64,000 nt of DNA, taken from NCBI RefSeq assembly GCF_016765775.1, contig NZ_JAESVN010000010.1:1-64000 (forward strand), given 5' to 3'. This stretch comes from Szabonella alba. Its GTDB lineage: Bacteria > Pseudomonadota > Alphaproteobacteria > Rhodobacterales > Rhodobacteraceae. The stretch's first letter is position 1. Every line of letters begins with the position of its first letter. The position numbers and the translations under genes were made by a program. The notes under the pieces were generated by a model. It did no database searches. It saw only the letters and a list, made by a program, of their open reading frames with translations, and had not been told where the DNA came from. Shown in pieces: positions 27,535-36,056 of this stretch.

Positions 27535-28545
27535 TCAGATCAGCGGCTTGCCCCCGGTCACTGCAATGGTTGCGCCCGAGATGTAGCTTGACATCGGTTC
27601 GGCCAGCATCACGTAGGCCGAGGCCAGTTCCACCGGCTGTGCCGGACGCCCCATCGGATAGTTTTCACCGAAATGCGCGACTTCCCGGCCCGACATGCTG
27701 CCCGGGATCAGCGGTGTCCAGACCGGCCCGGGGGCCACGCAATTCACCCGGATGCCCTTCTCTGCCAGCATCTGTGCCAACCCGCCTGTGAAGTTCTGGA
27801 TTGCCCCCTTGGTCGTGGCATAGGCCAGCAATGAGGGGTTCGGCATATCGGAATTGATCGAGGCGGTGTTGATGATGGCGCTGCCACGGCCCATATGCGG
27901 CAATGCCGCTTTGACCAGATAGAACATGGAATGGATGTTCACCGCAAAGGTGCGCTGCCATTCCTCATCCGGGATGTCGGTCAGCTCGTCAAAGCTTTGC
28001 TGATGGGCGGCGTTGTTCACCAGAATGTCGATCCGGCCGAATTCACGCACCGCGCCCCCGATGATGGCGCGGCAATGCGCGGGATCCGCGATATCGCCCT
28101 TCATCTGCATGCAGCGCCGCCCGCATTGTTCGACCAGCCCTGCGGTATCGGCCGCATCTTCGGACTCGTCCAGATAGCACAGCACGATATCGGCGCCTTC
28201 GCGGGCATAGGCAATCGCGACCGCGCGTCCGATGCCGCTGTCGGCGCCGGTGATCAGCGCGATCATGCCCGCCAGTCGGCCCCTTCCCTGCCAGCTTTCC
28301 TCGCCATGGTCGGGGCGCGGGTCCATCTTGCGGAAACTGCCGGGCAGGTCCTGCGTCTGTTCGGGAAAGGGCGGCCGCGGATAGGCGGCAGGCCGGAGGG
28401 GGGCCTCTTGCCGGTCCGGATCCGGGTTCGGCGGGCGGCCCTCCTGCGCCGGGTCAGACCCTGAAACGCCCGGCGGGGTTTCGCGGACCGGCGCATTGAC
28501 GATGATCACGGAATGGTTGGACGGGTTCTGCTTGGCGTCGGTCAT
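27535..28545 (-). CDS. Stress-type short-chain dehydrogenase/reductase (YghA/YhdF-like)
   Basis: This 336-residue SDR has an N-terminal extension of ~90 Pro/Arg-rich residues before the Rossmann fold. It shows the cofactor motif TGADSGIGRAVA, the NNAAHQ motif, and the catalytic Ser ... YATTKGA (Y-x-x-x-K). Proteins of this shape (YghA, YhdF, GsiB-neighbour type) are commonly stress-induced; the substrate is unknown. ATG 28545 is chosen because it begins MTDAKQNPSNHS after AGTTTCCCC leader sequence. An exact EcfG-type promoter (28576-28600) lies 30 bases upstream, so induction in the general stress response is likely. Confidence 0.85.
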   Translation of the reverse strand: MTDAKQNPSNHSVIIVNAPVRETPPGVSGSDPAQEGRPPNPDPDRQEAPLRPAAYPRPPFPEQTQDLPGSFRKMDPRPDHGEESWQGRGRLAGMIALITGADSGIGRAVAIAYAREGADIVLCYLDESEDAADTAGLVEQCGRRCMQMKGDIADPAHCRAIIGGAVREFGRIDILVNNAAHQQSFDELTDIPDEEWQRTFAVNIHSMFYLVKAALPHMGRGSAIINTASINSDMPNPSLLAYATTKGAIQNFTGGLAQMLAEKGIRVNCVAPGPVWTPLIPGSMSGREVAHFGENYPMGRPAQPVELASAYVMLAEPMSSYISGATIAVTGGKPLI

Positions 28546-28575
28546 GGGGAAACTCCATTGGGGGGACAGGTGTTG

Positions 28576-28600
28576 AACCCGCAGCGGGTCGTGATGTTCC
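28576..28600 (-). promoter_or_regulatory. EcfG-type promoter of the SDR gene
   Basis: On the minus strand GGAAC, 17 bases, then GTTCAA: an exact match to the alphaproteobacterial general-stress consensus GGAAC-N16/17-(C/G)GTT. The -10 element ends 31 bases before the ATG at 28545. Confidence 0.75.
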
Positions 28601-28622
28601 GCCCGGGCTGCCCCAGCGACCG

Positions 28623-28647
28623 GGAACAATCTGCCCCGCCCCCGGTT
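28623..28647 (+). promoter_or_regulatory. EcfG-type promoter of the DUF892 gene
   Basis: GGAAC, 17 bases, GTTCAG on the plus strand, ending 41 bases before the ATG at 28688. It is back-to-back with the SDR promoter in the same 142-bp gap, giving a divergent stress promoter pair. Confidence 0.75.
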
Positions 28648-28687
28648 CAGGACAGACAATCCCCATCCGCGAAACAGGAGTGACGCC

Positions 28688-29185
28688 ATGAAAACGAAAA
28701 CGCTGGAAGATCTGTTCATCGACATGCTCAAGGACATCTATTACGCCGAACGCAAGATCCTGAAGGCGCTGCCCAAGATGGCGCGCAGCGCGCAGTCACC
28801 GGACCTGAAATCGGCCTTTGAGTCCCATCGCGACGAAACCGAAGGGCAGGTCGAACGTCTGCAGCAGGTTTTCGAGATGATCGGCAAGGCGGCGCGCGGC
28901 AAGACCTGCCCGGCCATCGACGGCATCATCGAGGAAGGTGAGGAAGTGATGGAGGGCTTCAAGGATTCCCCCGCGCTGGACGCAGGGCTTGTCGCCACCG
29001 CACAGGCGGTCGAGCATTACGAGATGGCACGCTATGGTACGCTGTGCGCTTGGGCCAAGCTGCTGGGCCACAAGGACGTGGTCGCGTTGCTGAAAAAGAC
29101 CCTGTCGGAGGAAGAAGCCACCGATGTGAAACTGACACGGCTGGCCGAGGGATCGGTCAATCAGGCGGCGGTCGAAGCGGCCTGA
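28688..29185 (+). CDS. DUF892 (YciE/YciF) ferritin-like protein
   Basis: This 165-aa all-alpha protein belongs to DUF892, which forms a ferritin-like four-helix bundle. It begins with the family's signature TLEDLFIDMLKDIYYAERKILKALPKMA. Later helices carry the Glu/His residues of a di-iron-type site (HRDETEGQVERLQQVFE, and VEHYEMARYGTLCAWAKLLG). Family members are stress-induced, but their reaction is unproven. AGGAG lies eight bases before the ATG. A second member is encoded at 38220-38729. Confidence 0.9.
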   Translation: MKTKTLEDLFIDMLKDIYYAERKILKALPKMARSAQSPDLKSAFESHRDETEGQVERLQQVFEMIGKAARGKTCPAIDGIIEEGEEVMEGFKDSPALDAGLVATAQAVEHYEMARYGTLCAWAKLLGHKDVVALLKKTLSEEEATDVKLTRLAEGSVNQAAVEAA

Positions 29186-29201
29186 GGTGACGTGACCTGA
29201 G

Positions 29202-29236
29202 ATGGCGGGCGGGCCAAAACCGGCCCGCCCGTTTTG
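29202..29236 (+). terminator. Terminator after the DUF892 gene
   Basis: GGGCGGGCC (29207-29215) pairs with GGCCCGCCC (29222-29230), followed by GTTTT. This is a standard Rho-independent terminator 20 bases after the stop. Confidence 0.85.
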
Positions 29237-29655
29237 CAAGGCAGGATGCGGATAGCATGAAACCGTCTTCGGGCCCCGGGACCGCAGTTTTCCGGGCCGT
29301 TCTCTGTATGAGATCCCGCAGCTGCAAAGCGGCTTGATCTGCCCTGACCGGAAGGCAGGAGGTCCCGGTGCTGGTCCCGGTGCTGGTCATCGACTGACGG
29401 GAAAGCGGTGTCACACTAACCGGCACCGTCGTTCCCAGCGGTCAGGGCTTTCCCAGCGGTCAGGGCCGCGAGGTGATCGAACGGGCGCAGCCCCCATCAA
29501 CTGGACGCCAAGACCCGCTTTGCCATCGGATCCGACGGCGTGCTGCACGGTCGGGCTTGCGCTGCAAGGTGGCAGAATTCGGTCCGGTGCAGGGCGTTAC
29601 GCCACTGACCCTGCCACCCAATCAGTGATGAACGGCGATCAGTGATGAACGGCGA
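29237..29655. other. Intergenic with three tandem duplications
   Basis: No gene is supported. Three short tandem duplications are visible: a 12-bp unit at 29361-29384 (GGTCCCGGTGCT twice), an 18-bp unit at about 29432-29466 (TTCCCAGCGGTCAGGGC twice), and a 17-bp unit at 29621-29654 (ATCAGTGATGAACGGCG twice), the last ending at the sigma-factor stop codon. Confidence 0.6.
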
Positions 29656-30216
29656 TCAATGGTTCACCACGATAAGATCATCGACGCGCCGCGCCCCAAG
29701 ATCCTCCATTACCAGATTGCGGGCGCGGTTGATGCGGCTTTTCACGGTGCCGATGGCACAATCCGTGATCCGCGCCACCTCCTGATAGCTTTCTCCCATC
29801 AGAAAAACCAGTACCAGCGCCTCACGATAGGTCTGCGGCAGACGGCCGATCGCGGCCATCAGACGATTTCCGGCAATCTGCGCGTCATGCCGGGGAAAGC
29901 AGATCACATTGCCCGAAACGCAATCGCTGGACCCAACCCGTTCCCGCGCGCGCTTGGTCACGCGGGTCAGAAAGGAATTGCGCATGATGGTGAACAGCCA
30001 GGCCCGCAGATTGGTGCCGGTCTGAAAGCTGTCCACATTGGCCAGCGCCTTCATCAGGGTTTCCTGCACCAGATCATCCGCCTCATCCGCGCCGCGCATC
30101 AGGTTGCGCGCGTAGATCCGCAAGGCGGGGATCATTTCAACCAGTTCATCCGCGGTGGTCTCACCCGCTGATGTCTGGTCATATGTCGCTGTTCGGGTCT
30201 TGTCTGATCTGGACAT
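29656..30216 (-). CDS. ecfG: ECF sigma factor of the general stress response (EcfG-like)
   Basis: This 186-aa sigma-70 family protein has region 2 (DLVQETLMKALANVDSFQTG then TNLRAWLFTIMRN) and region 4 (LPQTYREALVLVFLMGESYQ, then EVARITDCAIGTVKSRINRARN). The pattern is that of the EcfG group, which drives the alphaproteobacterial general stress response and is held off by NepR until PhyR is phosphorylated. A NepR-like gene lies upstream in the same direction; no PhyR is in the window. An exact EcfG consensus promoter (30246-30270) lies 30 bases upstream, suggesting self-activation. GGGAG precedes the ATG. Confidence 0.85.
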   Translation of the reverse strand: MSRSDKTRTATYDQTSAGETTADELVEMIPALRIYARNLMRGADEADDLVQETLMKALANVDSFQTGTNLRAWLFTIMRNSFLTRVTKRARERVGSSDCVSGNVICFPRHDAQIAGNRLMAAIGRLPQTYREALVLVFLMGESYQEVARITDCAIGTVKSRINRARNLVMEDLGARRVDDLIVVNH

Positions 30217-30245
30217 CGCAATCTCCCTGATCCTTTGCCGGATTC

Positions 30246-30270
30246 AACCCCGGCCAGATCAGGGCGTTCC
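30246..30270 (-). promoter_or_regulatory. EcfG-type promoter in front of the sigma-factor gene
   Basis: On the minus strand GGAAC, 17 bases, GTTGAA. The -10 ends 30 bases before the sigma-factor ATG, leaving room for a short leader with GGGAG. This matches the autoregulation known for ecfG genes. Confidence 0.75.
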
Positions 30271-30378
30271 GCGTCATTCCCGCCATGGGCGCATATTCGC
30301 GCAATGTGGTCTGTCGCGGTGAAGTAAGGCACGGGGCAATCGGGACCGCCAAAGTCCTGCCGGGTATCCCCGAAGCGA

Positions 30379-30603
30379 TCAGTCCGCCGGTTTTTCAGTA
30401 TCAGACGGCATATCGCGGTCGGAATCCTTCTGCCTGGCATCCAGCGCGCGGCCCAGTTCGGCGGCCATCATCCGCAGCCGTTCCGGCACGGGTTCGGCGG
30501 CGATCTGCTCGGCCAGTTCCTTCGCTTCATGCGAAAGCGGCTCCTCCTCATACGGCGGTTGTGCGGGAGGTTGCCCGGGAAAAGGGATTGCGCGACGATT
30601 CAT
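30379..30603 (-). CDS. nepR: NepR-like anti-sigma factor candidate (74 aa)
   Basis: This 74-residue acidic protein contains LAEQIAAEPVPERLRMMAAELGRAL, which resembles the conserved NepR core (a helix, then NEPVPDRF, then a second helix) that clamps EcfG. It lies just upstream of the EcfG-like sigma gene on the same strand, the usual nepR-ecfG order, with a 160-bp gap holding a sigma promoter. The N-terminal ~25 residues are Pro-rich and likely disordered. The call rests on the short core motif and the context, so it is moderately sure. Confidence 0.65.
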   Translation of the reverse strand: MNRRAIPFPGQPPAQPPYEEEPLSHEAKELAEQIAAEPVPERLRMMAAELGRALDARQKDSDRDMPSDTEKPAD

Positions 30604-30751
30604 AAATCTGTTTCCAGCCTGCCCGAGCGTTTAACGCCCCAATCGCCGACCCTAAGCAATGATCCCGCGCGATTACAGCCCCCCGGTGATCAAATCCTTG
30701 AAAGCGGGGCAGGCCCGCCACGCCGGACCCGTCGGCGTGGCCGGCCATCGG

Positions 30752-31459
30752 TCAGTCCTGCCCGCCGCGCGGCCGGACCATGCCATGGCTGGCGTCATCA
30801 CCGCTGTGTTGATCGTGGCCGTGCATCCCGTCATCGCGCAGGCGCAGATTGTTCTGGATATGGCCAATGCCGGAACAGGCTTCGACGCAGTCCTCGGCCC
30901 AGCGGCGGGCCATGCGGGTATCGACAAACCCATCCAGCGTGACCTCTCCGCCAGCAACCGTGACACTGATGCCCGAGGCATCCAGCTTGTCGTCATGGCC
31001 CAGCAGGTCACAGACATCCTCATGGATCCGTTCATCCGACCGCCTGTAGCCCTTCGGCCCCTTGCCACGATGCGGGCCGGTTTCGGGCTGTGGCGACCTG
31101 TCCTGCGGTCTGTCGGAGCGGGTATCCTGCCGAGAGGGGAAATCTCCCCGGCCCACCGCGTCGTTGCGCGCGGGATCGTCCCAGCCTCCGGCCATTCCCG
31201 GGCCGCGTTCGCGGTTCAGCCCGCCGTAATTGGCCGGATCCCAGTCGCGGCGATCCCGGTCGCGCCCCTCGCCATGCCATAGATCACCGCGATTGCGGCC
31301 CCGGTCATCCTCGGTATAGCCCTGACTGGCCCTTTGGTCACGATATCCGTCTTCATTGCGATCCCGCCCCGACCTGTCCTGTTCGCGACTGTCCTGCGGG
31401 CGTTCGCCCCGGCCACGGTCCGGCGGCATATCCTGCCCGTCATCCCGTCTGGTTGCCAT
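30752..31459 (-). CDS. BON-domain protein with a long charged disordered N-terminus
   Basis: A 235-residue protein. The first ~140 residues are Arg/Asp/Gly-rich repeats (RDRRDWDPANYGGLNRERGP and similar) and look disordered. Residues ~145-215 form a BON domain (DERIHEDVCDLLGHDDKLDA, then VTVAGGEVTLDGFVDTRMARRWAEDCVE, GIGHIQNNLRL), a fold often found in envelope stress proteins that bind membranes or phospholipids. No signal peptide is visible, so location is unclear. ATG 31459 is chosen; the frame extends upstream through the promoter. An exact EcfG-type promoter lies 53 bases upstream. Confidence 0.8.
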   Translation of the reverse strand: MATRRDDGQDMPPDRGRGERPQDSREQDRSGRDRNEDGYRDQRASQGYTEDDRGRNRGDLWHGEGRDRDRRDWDPANYGGLNRERGPGMAGGWDDPARNDAVGRGDFPSRQDTRSDRPQDRSPQPETGPHRGKGPKGYRRSDERIHEDVCDLLGHDDKLDASGISVTVAGGEVTLDGFVDTRMARRWAEDCVEACSGIGHIQNNLRLRDDGMHGHDQHSGDDASHGMVRPRGGQD

Positions 31460-31511
31460 GGATCCACTCCTTCTGTCCTGGGTCTGCGGCACCGCGCCGC
31501 CACGGGGAGTC

Positions 31512-31536
31512 AACCATTCCTCTGCCGCATTGTTCC
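31512..31536 (-). promoter_or_regulatory. EcfG-type promoter of the BON-domain gene
   Basis: On the minus strand GGAAC, 17 bases, GTTGAC; an exact consensus match ending 53 bases before the ATG at 31459. A weaker plus-strand look-alike (TGAAC-N17-GTT, 31572-31596) points toward the GFA gene. Confidence 0.75.
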
Positions 31537-31715
31537 ACCGGACCCCGCCACGGCCCGGCCCGGATCGGATCTGAACATTCTCCACCCGCAGGGGTTCAAC
31601 CTTGCCCGCGACGGCTTCATCTGTTTTCTGAAGGCATCCCGGACCTGCGCCGTAGATCTTGCGACGCAGGTGCGCCAAGACCAGACACGGCAGTTGCAAG
31701 GAAAGGAAAAGGGCC

Positions 31716-32102
31716 ATGCGCTATGAAGGGGGCTGTCTTTGCGGCAAGGTCCGGTTCGTGGCGACGGGTGCGCCCTATCGCGTCGGGATCTGTCACTGCA
31801 TCGACTGCCGCAAGCATCACGGCGCGCTGTTTCACGCCTCGGGCATCTTTCCGGCCGAAGCGGTGACGATCACCGGACCCACGCGCGACTTCCGGGGGCG
31901 GCATTTCTGCCCTGAATGCGGGTCACCGGTCTTCGGGCGCACAGATGATGAAATCGAGATCAATCTGGGTGCGCTGGACCAGACCGATCAACTGACGCCC
32001 AGTTATGAACTCTGGACCCTGCGGCGCGAAAGCTGGCTGCCAGCGTTTCCGCTTCGCGGGTTTCTGAAAGACCGCGAAAGCGGCAGCAGGCATCAGGACT
32101 AA
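31716..32102 (+). CDS. GFA-family (CENP-V/GFA domain) zinc protein
   Basis: A 128-aa protein of the glutathione-dependent formaldehyde-activating (GFA) family. It opens MRYEGGCLCGKVRF and carries the zinc ligand set CLCG, CHCIDCRKHH and FCPECGSPVFG. Family members bind zinc; many have unknown substrates despite the name. AAGGAAAAGG precedes the ATG. It is divergent from the BON-domain gene; a one-mismatch EcfG site at 31572-31596 could serve it, but its distance of ~120 bases makes this tentative. Confidence 0.88.
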   Translation: MRYEGGCLCGKVRFVATGAPYRVGICHCIDCRKHHGALFHASGIFPAEAVTITGPTRDFRGRHFCPECGSPVFGRTDDEIEINLGALDQTDQLTPSYELWTLRRESWLPAFPLRGFLKDRESGSRHQD

Positions 32103-32148
32103 CGCATCCCCCTGTCGCGGCGCGCGCGGATCTTGCCCTGCCCCGGAT

Positions 32149-32832
32149 TCAGCCAAGTTTCGGCGCCGGTACCGCTACCATCGCCCAATTGTCCGCCCCG
32201 CAATTCGGACAGTCCGCCGCAAGATCGCCAAGCCTGCCGCAATTGAGACAGCAGCGCGCGCCGACCTGCGCCCTGTCGGGATCATGGGCTTCGACCGGCG
32301 GCATGATCGGCAGACCGGTCAGCGGCGGATCGGCGGCAAAGACCGAAAGCTGCCCCGATGGTTCCATATAGGCCCGATGAACCGAGCCCAGATTGCGCAC
32401 CCCTTTCAGCCGCAGCAGTTCCATCAGTTCCAGACTGCCAATCTGCCTTGCCCCCATCAGACTAACGCGCATTACCCCGTTGGTCATCACCTCGACCGGG
32501 CGGCCGTCGAAAATCCGCTTGGCGATCTGAACCCGCCGGATCGCGTGATCAATCGCCTTGTCGATGGCGATGATGACAAAGATCACCAGCATCGCATGGA
32601 AAAGCGGCACTTCCGGATAGAACAGCGAATCCCCCACAGCCGAACCCAGCGCGATGACCAGCAGGAACTCGATCAGGGAAAGCTGTGAAATGCTGCGCCC
32701 GCCGATCCAGCGCAAAAGCAGCATGGTCCAGGGCCAGATGATGGCGATCCGCAGCAGGATTTCCAGCAGGAAAAGCGGAGGATCCTCCCCAAGAAACATC
32801 CGCTGCAGGTCAAGGGGAATGACAGGGTCCAT
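32149..32832 (-). CDS. DUF421 (YetF-like) membrane protein with a C-terminal zinc ribbon
   Basis: This 227-residue protein has three N-terminal membrane segments (about residues 18-105) and a cytoplasmic DUF421 domain (VEVMTNGVMRVSLMGARQIG, then ELMELLRLKGVRNLGSVHRAYMEPSGQLSVF), as in YetF/YcaP proteins. The last ~40 residues hold CLNCGRLGDLAADCPNCG, a C-x2-C ... C-x2-C zinc ribbon. Function is unknown. It lies next to the stress genes but without an exact EcfG promoter. Confidence 0.85.
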   Translation of the reverse strand: MDPVIPLDLQRMFLGEDPPLFLLEILLRIAIIWPWTMLLLRWIGGRSISQLSLIEFLLVIALGSAVGDSLFYPEVPLFHAMLVIFVIIAIDKAIDHAIRRVQIAKRIFDGRPVEVMTNGVMRVSLMGARQIGSLELMELLRLKGVRNLGSVHRAYMEPSGQLSVFAADPPLTGLPIMPPVEAHDPDRAQVGARCCLNCGRLGDLAADCPNCGADNWAMVAVPAPKLG

Positions 32833-32906
32833 TCCGGCACAACTCCATCTGACCGATTGCCGCAGGACCGCCCCGAGACTTCACTGGTTTGCAGCATTGG
32901 GGTCGA

Positions 32907-34268
32907 TCAATGTCCGATCGCCTCGCCGGATTGACGAATTTCCGCGACCTCGGCTTCGGTAACGGGTTCTGCCGCATTGCCCCAGGCTTGCCGCAGGAAA
33001 CTGGCCAGTTCGGCAATCTCGGCATCATCCAGCCGGTCCTTGTAGCCCTGCATCACCAGCGGCATCGGCCGTTTCTCGGTGCCCTCGACCCGGGCACCCT
33101 GCAGGATGATCGAGACAAGCGGCGCGATCTCGGACGATGTGACCAGCGAATTGCCCTGCAGCGCCGGGAAGATCCCCGGTGAGCCGCGACCGGTCACGAA
33201 ATGGCATTGCGCGCAATTGTCGAGATAAAGCCGCGCGCCCAAGGGCATGTCGGGTTGCGCCCCGGTCAGCATCCGCGCGGTGTCCGCCCCTTCCGCATTG
33301 GCCTGCGCATAGGGTATCGAAAGCGGGCCAGTGGCCACGGCCTCCTCGGGGGCCTCATGCTGCAGACGATCCGCCGCGCGCAGGAAACGGGCAATGGCGA
33401 TGATGTCATCATCCGTCAGATGTTGCAGCGAATGATCGACGACAAGGCCCATCTCGCCATTGGCGGTGGATTCGAAATTGCGCCCGGTAGCCAGAAAGGT
33501 TGTCAGTTCCTGGATCGGCCAATGGCGGATGCGGCTGCCCTGCCCCCGCAAGGGGGGCGCTTCCTGCCCGGCGATGAAACCGCCGGTCAGAAAGTCAGGT
33601 TCACCGGCGGCAATACCGTCCTGCCCCATATAGACGGTGCGGGGGCTGTGACAAGCCGCGCAATGGCCCGGGCCTTCGACCAGATACTGCCCGCGATCCA
33701 GCACCGGATCGCCCATCGTGCCGTCAAAGCCGTTGTCATGGCTCAGGATCGCCCAGTTCAGCACCCGGATGCCCCACCGCTGATTGAACGGTAAGGGCAG
33801 TTCAGGCTCGGGCACCGGGCTGTTGACCGGTTCCACCTCGTCCATGAAGTAACTGTAAAGCGCGCGGATATCCCGCTCGGTCAGCATGCGGTAGTTTTCA
33901 TAGGGCATCGCGGGGTAAAGATGCGCCCCGTCGGGGCGCAGCCCGTCGATCATTGCGGCGCGGAATTGCGGCAGGGTCCAGCTGCCGATGCCGGTTTCCG
34001 GGTCGGGGGTGATATTGGCGGTATAGATCGTGCCAAGCGGGCTTTCGATGGCGCGACCGCCCGCGAAATCCGGCCCGTTCTCGGCCGTGTGGCAGGCCAT
34101 GCAATCGCCCGCGCGCATGACATATTCGCCTTCACCGGGGCTGGCCGTCCAATCCGCAGGTACTGATTCCGACAGCGGCGAACGGCTGACCGGCAGCCAG
34201 ATGATGGCCACAAGGGCCATAATTCCCATCAGGACAAAAGCGGCGAGGATACGCAGAAATATCATCAT
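32907..34268 (-). CDS. Membrane-anchored triheme cytochrome c (alcohol/gluconate dehydrogenase type)
   Basis: A 453-aa cytochrome with one N-terminal membrane anchor (ILAAFVLMGIMALVAIIWL) and three CxxCH haem sites (CMACH, CAACH, CAQCH), the architecture of the cytochrome subunit of periplasmic gluconate and alcohol dehydrogenases. It passes electrons from the flavoprotein to the quinone pool. It lies just downstream of the GMC flavoprotein and small subunit, so the three form a membrane-bound dehydrogenase. Either of two adjacent ATGs (34268 or 34265) may start it. Confidence 0.9.
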   Translation of the reverse strand: MMIFLRILAAFVLMGIMALVAIIWLPVSRSPLSESVPADWTASPGEGEYVMRAGDCMACHTAENGPDFAGGRAIESPLGTIYTANITPDPETGIGSWTLPQFRAAMIDGLRPDGAHLYPAMPYENYRMLTERDIRALYSYFMDEVEPVNSPVPEPELPLPFNQRWGIRVLNWAILSHDNGFDGTMGDPVLDRGQYLVEGPGHCAACHSPRTVYMGQDGIAAGEPDFLTGGFIAGQEAPPLRGQGSRIRHWPIQELTTFLATGRNFESTANGEMGLVVDHSLQHLTDDDIIAIARFLRAADRLQHEAPEEAVATGPLSIPYAQANAEGADTARMLTGAQPDMPLGARLYLDNCAQCHFVTGRGSPGIFPALQGNSLVTSSEIAPLVSIILQGARVEGTEKRPMPLVMQGYKDRLDDAEIAELASFLRQAWGNAAEPVTEAEVAEIRQSGEAIGH

Positions 34269-34283
34269 GATCCTGTCCCCCTT

Positions 34284-36053
34284 TCAGGCCAGTGGCCCGG
34301 GATTGCGCAGATACTGGCGCCGGATCGCATCCACCGCCCAATAGGCCAGCCCGCCCACCAGTCCGGTGGGATTGTATTGCGTGTTCTGAACGAAAGCCCC
34401 GGCCCCGGTGACAAAGACATTATGTTTGTCCCAGGCCTGCAGATAGCGGTTCACCGCCCCGGTTTCGGGCGTGGCCCCCATGATCGTACCACCGGTATTA
34501 TGCGTGGTCTGATAGGGGCGCACGTCATAGCGGCTGTTATAATCCTTGTAACTCGACTGCATCACATCGGGCTGCATCGACCTCGCGATTTCCTCGATCT
34601 TTTCCTTCAGATAGGCATTCATCCGCAGCTCATTCGGATGCCAGTCAAATGTGATCCGCATCAGCGGACGGCCATGGCGGTCGCGATAGGTGGGATCCAG
34701 ATCGCAGTAATGCCCCCGGTAGGACATGACTGACCCATGATGCCCGATGCTCATCTGATGGCCATACCATTCGGCGATCCCAGATTTCCATTCCGCCCCC
34801 CAGGCCGGCGTGTCCTGCGGCAGCGGCATCGACCGGATCGGCTGGCCATTGGTCTGTGCGGATGAGATATAGGCCCCGCCGATGAAGCCCAGCGCGCCGA
34901 AGTCATTCGCGCTCATCCCGAAATCGTCAATGCAGACGCCGTTGATGCCCGAGCCGATAAAGGGGTTGAAATGCTCATCCCGAAAGAACATCGAGGTGGA
35001 GCCGGTGATCTGATAGCCATAATTCTTGCCGGTCACCCCCTGACCCGAGACCGGATCATAGGGCGTTCCGATGCCCGACAGCAGCATCAGCCGGACATTC
35101 TCGATCTGATAGGCGGCAAGGATCACGATATCGGCGGGCTGAAACACCTCTTCGCCCGCTTCCTCATCGAAATAGGTGACGCCGGTCGCGGTCTGCCCGT
35201 CTGCTGCCATCTCGACACGCAAGACCTCGGCCCCGGTGCGATAGCTGAAATTCGGCTTGCGGAACAATGCCGCAAGGATCGTCGTCTGGGGTGAGGATTT
35301 GGAATACTGGTAGCAGCCATAGCGTTCGCAAAAGCCGCAGAAATTGCACGCCCCCATCTGCATGCCATATTCATTGACATAAGAGGTCGAGGCATTGCCG
35401 CCCGGACGCAGAAAGGGATGATAACCCATCGCCCGCGCGGCCTCGGCGAACTTTATGCCATTATAGGTAACGGGCAACGGCGGCATCGGATAATCGCCCG
35501 ACCGCCAGCCCTCGAACGGATTGCCCCCCTCCTGCACCTCGCCATTGATATTGCCTGCAGCGCCTGTAATCCCGGCAACCCGCTCAAACCGGTCGAAATA
35601 GGGTTCAAGCTCATCATAGGTGACGGGGTAATCCCCGATTGTCATATCCTCGGGAATGATCTCTTCGCCCCATGTGTCGCGGATATGGCTGCGCAACTGC
35701 ATTTCAATCGGCTGCGGCCGCCAGTTCTGGCCGTTCCAGTGCACGCCCGATCCGCCCACGCCATTGCCCAGCAGGAACGACCCCCATTTGCGCATCGGCA
35801 GCGCGGTTTCATTCAGATTGCGGCGGATGGTGACGGTGGACTGGGCCGGGCGGAGCATCATGTTATGCCGCTCTCCCTGGCTCAGCTCGTCAATCATGTT
35901 GGGATAGCGCATCTCGGGCACCGTCTCACGGTTGGGACCGCGTTCCAGCGCCAGAATCTCCAGCCCTTCCTGTGCCAGTTCCATCCCCATGATCGCCCCG
36001 GTCCAGCCAAGGCCCACGATCACCACATCCTTTTTTGCATCGGTTCTGGCCAT
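34284..36053 (-). CDS. GMC-family FAD-dependent dehydrogenase, large subunit
   Basis: This 589-residue GMC oxidoreductase has the FAD-binding VVIVGLGWTGAI near the start and, at the C-terminus, THNTGGTIMG with the catalytic His-Asn region and QNTQYNPTGLVGGLAYWA. A cysteine cluster, CNFCGFCERYGC at about residue 235, resembles the 3Fe-4S ligand region of bacterial FAD-dependent sugar dehydrogenases. With the small subunit upstream and the triheme cytochrome downstream, it is a periplasmic dehydrogenase of the gluconate/glucose/alcohol type; the substrate cannot be named. It is in the operon led by an EcfG promoter. Confidence 0.9.
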   Translation of the reverse strand: MARTDAKKDVVIVGLGWTGAIMGMELAQEGLEILALERGPNRETVPEMRYPNMIDELSQGERHNMMLRPAQSTVTIRRNLNETALPMRKWGSFLLGNGVGGSGVHWNGQNWRPQPIEMQLRSHIRDTWGEEIIPEDMTIGDYPVTYDELEPYFDRFERVAGITGAAGNINGEVQEGGNPFEGWRSGDYPMPPLPVTYNGIKFAEAARAMGYHPFLRPGGNASTSYVNEYGMQMGACNFCGFCERYGCYQYSKSSPQTTILAALFRKPNFSYRTGAEVLRVEMAADGQTATGVTYFDEEAGEEVFQPADIVILAAYQIENVRLMLLSGIGTPYDPVSGQGVTGKNYGYQITGSTSMFFRDEHFNPFIGSGINGVCIDDFGMSANDFGALGFIGGAYISSAQTNGQPIRSMPLPQDTPAWGAEWKSGIAEWYGHQMSIGHHGSVMSYRGHYCDLDPTYRDRHGRPLMRITFDWHPNELRMNAYLKEKIEEIARSMQPDVMQSSYKDYNSRYDVRPYQTTHNTGGTIMGATPETGAVNRYLQAWDKHNVFVTGAGAFVQNTQYNPTGLVGGLAYWAVDAIRRQYLRNPGPLA

Positions 36054-36056
36054 GGG

